From contig OZ251228.1 of assembly GCA_965240325.2 (NCBI GenBank), forward strand, positions 992,001 through 1,056,000: a stretch of 64,000 nucleotides of DNA, read 5' to 3'. Below are positions 59,461-64,000 of the stretch, piece after piece. Below the pieces are notes generated by a model. The model was not told the origin of the DNA, ran no database searches, and was given only the letters and a program-made list of their open reading frames with translations. Each line of letters begins with the position of its first letter. Position 1 is the first letter of the stretch. Origin of the DNA: Rebecca billardiae RCC1528 (Eukaryota; Haptophyta). A program made the position numbers and the translations under genes.

Positions 59461-62440
59461 CCACCAGCCTCAGCTCGGATATGGGCATCGAGGCGCGCCA
59501 AGCGCTCGAGTGGCGGAACTTGACGGTGCTGGCAGCAGCCGTACTCGAGCGCGCTCGAGCCGTGCCCGTGCGAGCCGACGGTATCCGCACCGCCACGTCT
59601 CGCGCACTTCGAAGCCCACCGCGCCCATCCCACCAGCGCACGAGCGCACGGGCGCACGGGCGCACGGGCGCGCCGGGTGGGCGGCGCGCCACCAGCCTCA
59701 GCTCGGATATGGGCATCGAGGCGCGCCAAGCGCTCGAGTGGCGGCATTGTGACGGTGCTGGCAGCAGCCGTACTCGAGCGCGCTCGAGCCGTGCCCGTGC
59801 GACCCGACGGTATCCGCACCGCCACGTCTCGCGCACTTTGAAGCCCACCGCGCCCATCCCACCAGCGCACGGGCGCACGGGCGCACGGGCGCACGGGCGC
59901 ACGGGCGCGCCGGGTGGGCGGTGCGCCACCGGCCTCAGCTCGGATATGGGCATCGAGGCGCGCCAAGCGCTCGAGTGGCGGCATTGTGACGGTGCTGGCG
60001 GCAGCCGTACTCGAGCGCGCTCGAGCCGTGCCCGTGCGAGCCGACGGTATCCGCACCGCCACGTCTCGCGCACTTCGAAGCCCACCGCGCCCATCCCACC
60101 AGCGCACGGGCGCACGGGCGCACGGGCGCACGGGCGCACGGGCGCGCCGGGTGGGCGGCGCGCCACCAGCCTCAGCTCGGATATGGGCATCGAGGCGCGC
60201 CAAGCGCTCGAGTGGCGGAACTTGACGGTGCTGGCAGCAGCCGTACTCGAGCGCGCTCGAGCCGTGCCCGTGCGAGCCGACGGTATCCGCACCGCCACGT
60301 CTCGCGCACTTCGAAGCCCACCGCGCCCATCCCACCAGCGCACGGGCGCACGGGCGCACGGGCGCACGGGCGCACCGGCGCGCCGGGTGGGCGGCGCGCC
60401 ACCAGCCTCAGCTCGGATATGGGCATCGAGGCGCGCCAAGCGCTCGAGTGGCGGAACTTGACGGTGCTGGCAGCAGCCGTACTCGAGCGCGCTCGAGCCG
60501 TGCCCGTGCGAGCCGACGGTATCCGCACCGCCACGTCTCGCGCACTTCGAAGCCCACCGCGCCCATCCCACCAGCGCACGGGCGCACGGGCGCACGGGCG
60601 CACCGGCGCGCCGGGTGGGCGGCGCGCCACCAGCCTCAGCTCGGATATGGGCATCGAGGCGCGCCAAGCGCTCGAGTGGTGGAACTTGACGGTGCTGGCA
60701 GCAGCCGTACTCGAGCGCGCTCGAGCCGTGCCCGTGCGAGCCGACGGTATCCGCACCGCCACGTCTCGCGCACTTCGAAGCCCACCGCGCCCATCCCACC
60801 AGCGCACGGGCGCACGGGCGCACGGGCGCACCGGCGCGCCGGGTGGGCGGCGCGCCACCAGCCTCAGCTCGGATATGGGCATCGAGGCGCGCCAAGCGCT
60901 CGAGTGGCAGAACTTGACGGTGCTGGCAGCAGCCGTACTCGAGCGCGCTCGAGCCGTGCCCGTGCGACCCGACGGTATCCGCACCGCCACGTCTCGCGCA
61001 CTTCGAAGCCCACCGCGCCCATCCCACCAGCGCACGGGCGCACGGGCGCACGGGCGCACGGGCGCGCCGGGTGGGCGGTGCGCCACCAGCCTCAGCTCGG
61101 ATATGGGGATCGAGGCGCGCCAAGCGCTCGAGTGGCGGCATTGTGATGGTGCTGGCAGCAGCCGTACTCAAGCGCGCTCGAGCCGTGCCCGTGCGAGCCG
61201 ACGGTATCCGCACCGCCACGTCTCGCGCACTTCGAAGCCCACCGCGCCCATCCCACCAGCGCACGGGCGCACGGGCGCACGGGCGCACCGGCGCGCCGGG
61301 TGGGCGGCGCGCGACCAGCCTCAGCTCGGATATGGGGATCGAGGCGCGCCAAGCGCTCGTGTGGCGGCACTTGACGGTGCTGGCAGCAGCCGTACTCGAG
61401 CGCGCTCGAGCCGTGCCCGTGCGAGCCGACGGTATCCGCACCGCCACGTCTCGCGCACTTCGAAGCCCACCGCGCCCATCCCACCAGCGCACGGGCGCAC
61501 GGGCGCACGGGCGCACCGGCGCGCCGGGTGGGCGGCGCGCCACCAGCCTCAGCTCGGATATGGGCATCGAGGCGCGCCAAGCGCTCGAGTGGCGGCACTT
61601 GACGGTGCTGGCAGCAGCCGTACTCGAGCGCGCTCGAGCCGTGCCCGTGCGAGCCGACGGTATCCGCACCGCCACGTCTCGCGCACTTCGAAGCCCACCG
61701 CGCCCATCCCACCAGCGCACGGGCGCACGGGCGCACGGGCGCACGGGCGCACCGGCGCGCCGGGTGGGCGGCGCGCCACCAGCCTCAGCTCGGATATGGG
61801 CATCGAGGCGCGCCAAGCGCTCGAGTGGCGGCATTGTGACGGTGCTGGCAGCAGCCGTACTCGAGCGCGCTCGAGCCGTGCCCGTGCGAGCCGACGGTAT
61901 CCGCACCGCCACGTCTCGCGCACTTCGAAGCCCACCGCGCCCATCCCACCAGCGCACGGGCGCACGGGCGCACGGGCGCACGGGCGCACCGGCGCGCCGG
62001 GTGGGCGGCGCGCCACCGGCCTCAGCTCGGATATGGGCATCGAGGCGCGCCAAGCGCTCGAGTGGCGGCATTGTGACGGTGCTGGCGGCAGCCGTACTCG
62101 AGCGCGCTCGAGCCGTGCCCGTGCGAGCCGACGGTATCCGCACCGCCACGTCTCGCGCACTTCGAAGCCCACCGCGCCCATCCCACCAGCGCACGGGCGC
62201 ACGGGCGCACGGGCGCACGGGCGCACGGGCGCGCCGGGTGGGCGGCGCGCCACCAGCCTCAGCTCGGATATGGGCATCGAGGCGCGCCAAGCGCTCGAGT
62301 GGCGGCATTGTGACGGTGCTGGCGGCAGCCGTACTCGAGCGCGCTCGAGCCGTGCCCGTGCGAGCCGACGGTATCCGCACCGCCACGTCTCGCGCACTTC
62401 GAAGCCCACCGCGCCCATCCCACCAGCGCACGGGCGCACG
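59460..62440 (+). repeat. Satellite block P, copy 4
   Basis: It directly follows copy 3 with an offset of 2552, so copies 3 and 4 form a recent tandem pair of multi-monomer blocks. Confidence 0.8.
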
Positions 62441-64000
62441 GGCGCACGGGCGCACGGGCGCGCCGGGTGGGCGGCGCGCGACCAGCCTCAGCTCGGATAT
62501 GGGCATCGAGGCGCGCCAAGCGCTCGAGTGGCGGCACTTGACGGTGCTGGCAGCAGCCGTACTCGAGCGCGCTCGAGCCGTGCCCGTGCGAGCCGACGGT
62601 ATCCGCACCGCCACGTCTCGCGCACTTCGAAGCCCACCGCGCCCATCCCACCAGCGCACGGGCGCACGGGCGCACGGGCGCACGGGCGCGCCGGGTGGGC
62701 GGCGCGCCACCAGCCTCAGCTCGGATATGGGCATCGAGGCGCGCCAAGCGCTCGAGTGGCGGAACTTGACGGTGCTGGCAGCAGCCGTACTCGAGCGCGC
62801 TCGAGCCGTGCCCGTGCGAGCCGACGGTATCCGCACCGCCACGTCTCGCGCACTTCGAAGCCCACCGCGCCCATCCCACCAGCGCACGGGCGCACGGGCG
62901 CACGGGCGCACGGGCGCACGGGCGCGCCGGGTGGGCGGCGCGCCACCAGCCCCAGCTCGGATATGGGCATCGAGGCGCGCCAAGCGCTCGAGTGGCGGAA
63001 CTTGACGGTGCTGGCAGCAGCCGTACTCGGGCGCGCTCGAGCCGTGCCCGTGCGAGCCGACGGTATCCGCACCGCCACGTCTCGCGCACTTCGAAGCCCA
63101 CCGCGCCCATCCCACCAGCGCACGGGCGCACGGGCGCACGGGCGCACCGGCGCGCCGGGTGGGCGGCGCGCCACCAGCCTCAGCTCGGATATGGGCATCG
63201 AGGCGCGCCAAGCGCTCGAGTGGCGGCATTGTGACGGTGCTGGCGGCAGCCGTACTCGAGCGCGCTCGAGCCGTGCCCGTGCGAGCCGACGGTATCCGCA
63301 CCGCCACGTCTCGCGCACTTCGAAGCCCACCGCGCCCATCCCACCAGCGCACGGGCGCACGGGCGCACGGGCGCACGGGCGCGCCGGGTGGGCGGCGCGC
63401 CACCAGCCTCAGCTCGGATATGGGCATCGAGGCGCGCCAAGCGCTCGAGTGGCGGCATTGTGACGGTGCTGGCGGCAGCCGTACTCGAGCGCGCTCGAGC
63501 CGTGCCCGTGCGAGCCGACGGTATCCGCACCGCCACGTCTCGCGCACTTCGAAGCCCACCGCGCCCATCCCACCAGCGCACGGGCGCACGGGCGCACGGG
63601 CGCACGGGCGCACGGGCGCGCCGGGTGGGCGGCGCGCGACCAGCCTCAGCTCGGATATGGGGATCGAGGCGCGCCAAGCGCTCGTGTGGCGGCACTTGAC
63701 GGTGCTGGCAGCAGCCGTACTCGAGCGCGCTCGAGCCGTGCCCGTGCGAGCCGACGGTATCCGCACCGCCACGTCTCGCGCACTTCGAAGCCCACCGCGC
63801 CCATCCCACCAGCGCACGGGCGCACGGGCGCACGGGCGCACGGGCGCGCCGGGTGGGCGGCGCGCCACCAGCCTCAGCTCGGATATGGGCATCGAGGCGC
63901 GCCAAGCGCTCGAGTGGCGGAACTTGACGGTGCTGGCAGCAGCCGTACTCGGGCGCGCTCGAGCCGTGCCCGTGCGAGCCGACGGTATCCGCACCGCCAC

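Larger units (their letters stand above)
20687..64000 (+). repeat. Long satellite array, about 228-245-bp monomers
   Basis: A head-to-tail array with no interruption, all monomers in one orientation and about 185 copies; it leaves the window on the right. Landmarks in order: gctcggatatggg(c/g)atcg, ccaagcgctcg(a/t)gtgg, a variable site (cattgtg, catcgtg, cacttg, aacttg, aacgtg or accttg) before acgg, the palindrome CTCGAGCGCGCTCGAG, gagccgacggtatccgcacc, acgtctcgcgcacttcgaag, an octamer run (GGGCGCAC)n, then two GGCGCGCC sites flanking gggtgggc. Example starts at 20732, 20968, 21197, 21433 and 21670 give lengths 236, 229, 236 and 237. Copies are mostly well over 95 percent alike by eye. Confidence 0.97.

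Noticed and set aside
58997-64000. Very long open frames in the array, up to 1667 residues on the - strand and more than 1200 on the + strand
   Set aside because: Monomers are often not a multiple of three (228, 229, 236), so these frames switch reading phase from monomer to monomer. There are only about two stop triplets per monomer over all frames. Frames are open on both strands at once, with arginine/alanine-rich nonsense composition.
20687-64000. CRISPR array
   Set aside because: The units are whole near-identical monomers with no unique spacers, the repeat is too long, and the context is eukaryotic.
1-64000. tRNA, rRNA or telomere repeats
   Set aside because: I looked for cloverleaf, rRNA core and telomere-type strings and saw none; a short tRNA could still be missed by eye.
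1-64000. High-GC bacterial genome
   Set aside because: GT-AG introns, an exportin, eukaryotic-type kinase and WD40 sequence, and a huge satellite array argue against it.

Overview
The window comes from a GC-rich eukaryotic nuclear genome. I see short GT-AG introns inside a protein kinase gene, WD40 repeats, an exportin of the karyopherin-beta family, several microsatellites and a very long satellite array. I see no operon structure and no bacterial signals. Exportin-6-type receptors are known from animals and some protists, so a protist or alga is plausible, but the sequence does not let me name the lineage.

Layout, left half (1-18.4 kb). A segment of about 7.7 kb is present twice in tandem (unit A 1-7683, unit B from 7684). 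Each unit carries a decayed 5' part of an exportin gene (- strand), a copy of one intron-containing protein kinase gene (+ strand; 2384-5175 and 10133-12924), and an AT-rich site holding a mobile-element-like insertion (6173-6651 and 13927-14663). The two insertions share both ends but lie in opposite orientations at the same site. After the insertion, unit A ends in a rearranged exportin pseudogene (6849 to about 8020). Unit B runs into the apparently intact 1162-residue exportin gene (14863-18351, - strand). Each kinase and the exportin copy to its right are convergent.

Middle (18.4-20.7 kb). No gene is recognised in 18.4-20.3 kb. It contains two successive inverted repeats, one with 144-bp arms and one with arms of about 330-350 bp. 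A WD40 gene then starts at 20348 and shows two full repeats, but its third repeat is cut off at 20686.

Right half (20687-64000). Everything is one head-to-tail satellite array that leaves the window on the right. Monomers are about 228-245 bp, roughly 185 copies, all in the same orientation. Each monomer has a variable run of an octamer (GGGCGCAC), which makes length change in 8-bp steps and puts a G-quadruplex motif on the + strand. Most also have a perfect 16-bp palindrome. Blocks of monomers (1.1-3 kb) recur at several distances, so the array has grown by nested duplication. Very long open frames run through it but are by-products of the composition.

Functionally, the real genes are a nuclear export receptor (likely actin/profilin export, by family), two almost identical copies of a Ser/Thr-kinase-like protein with a long unknown N-terminal region, and a broken or interrupted WD40 protein. 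Nothing in the sequence links them in one pathway; the main story is duplication, decay and satellite growth.
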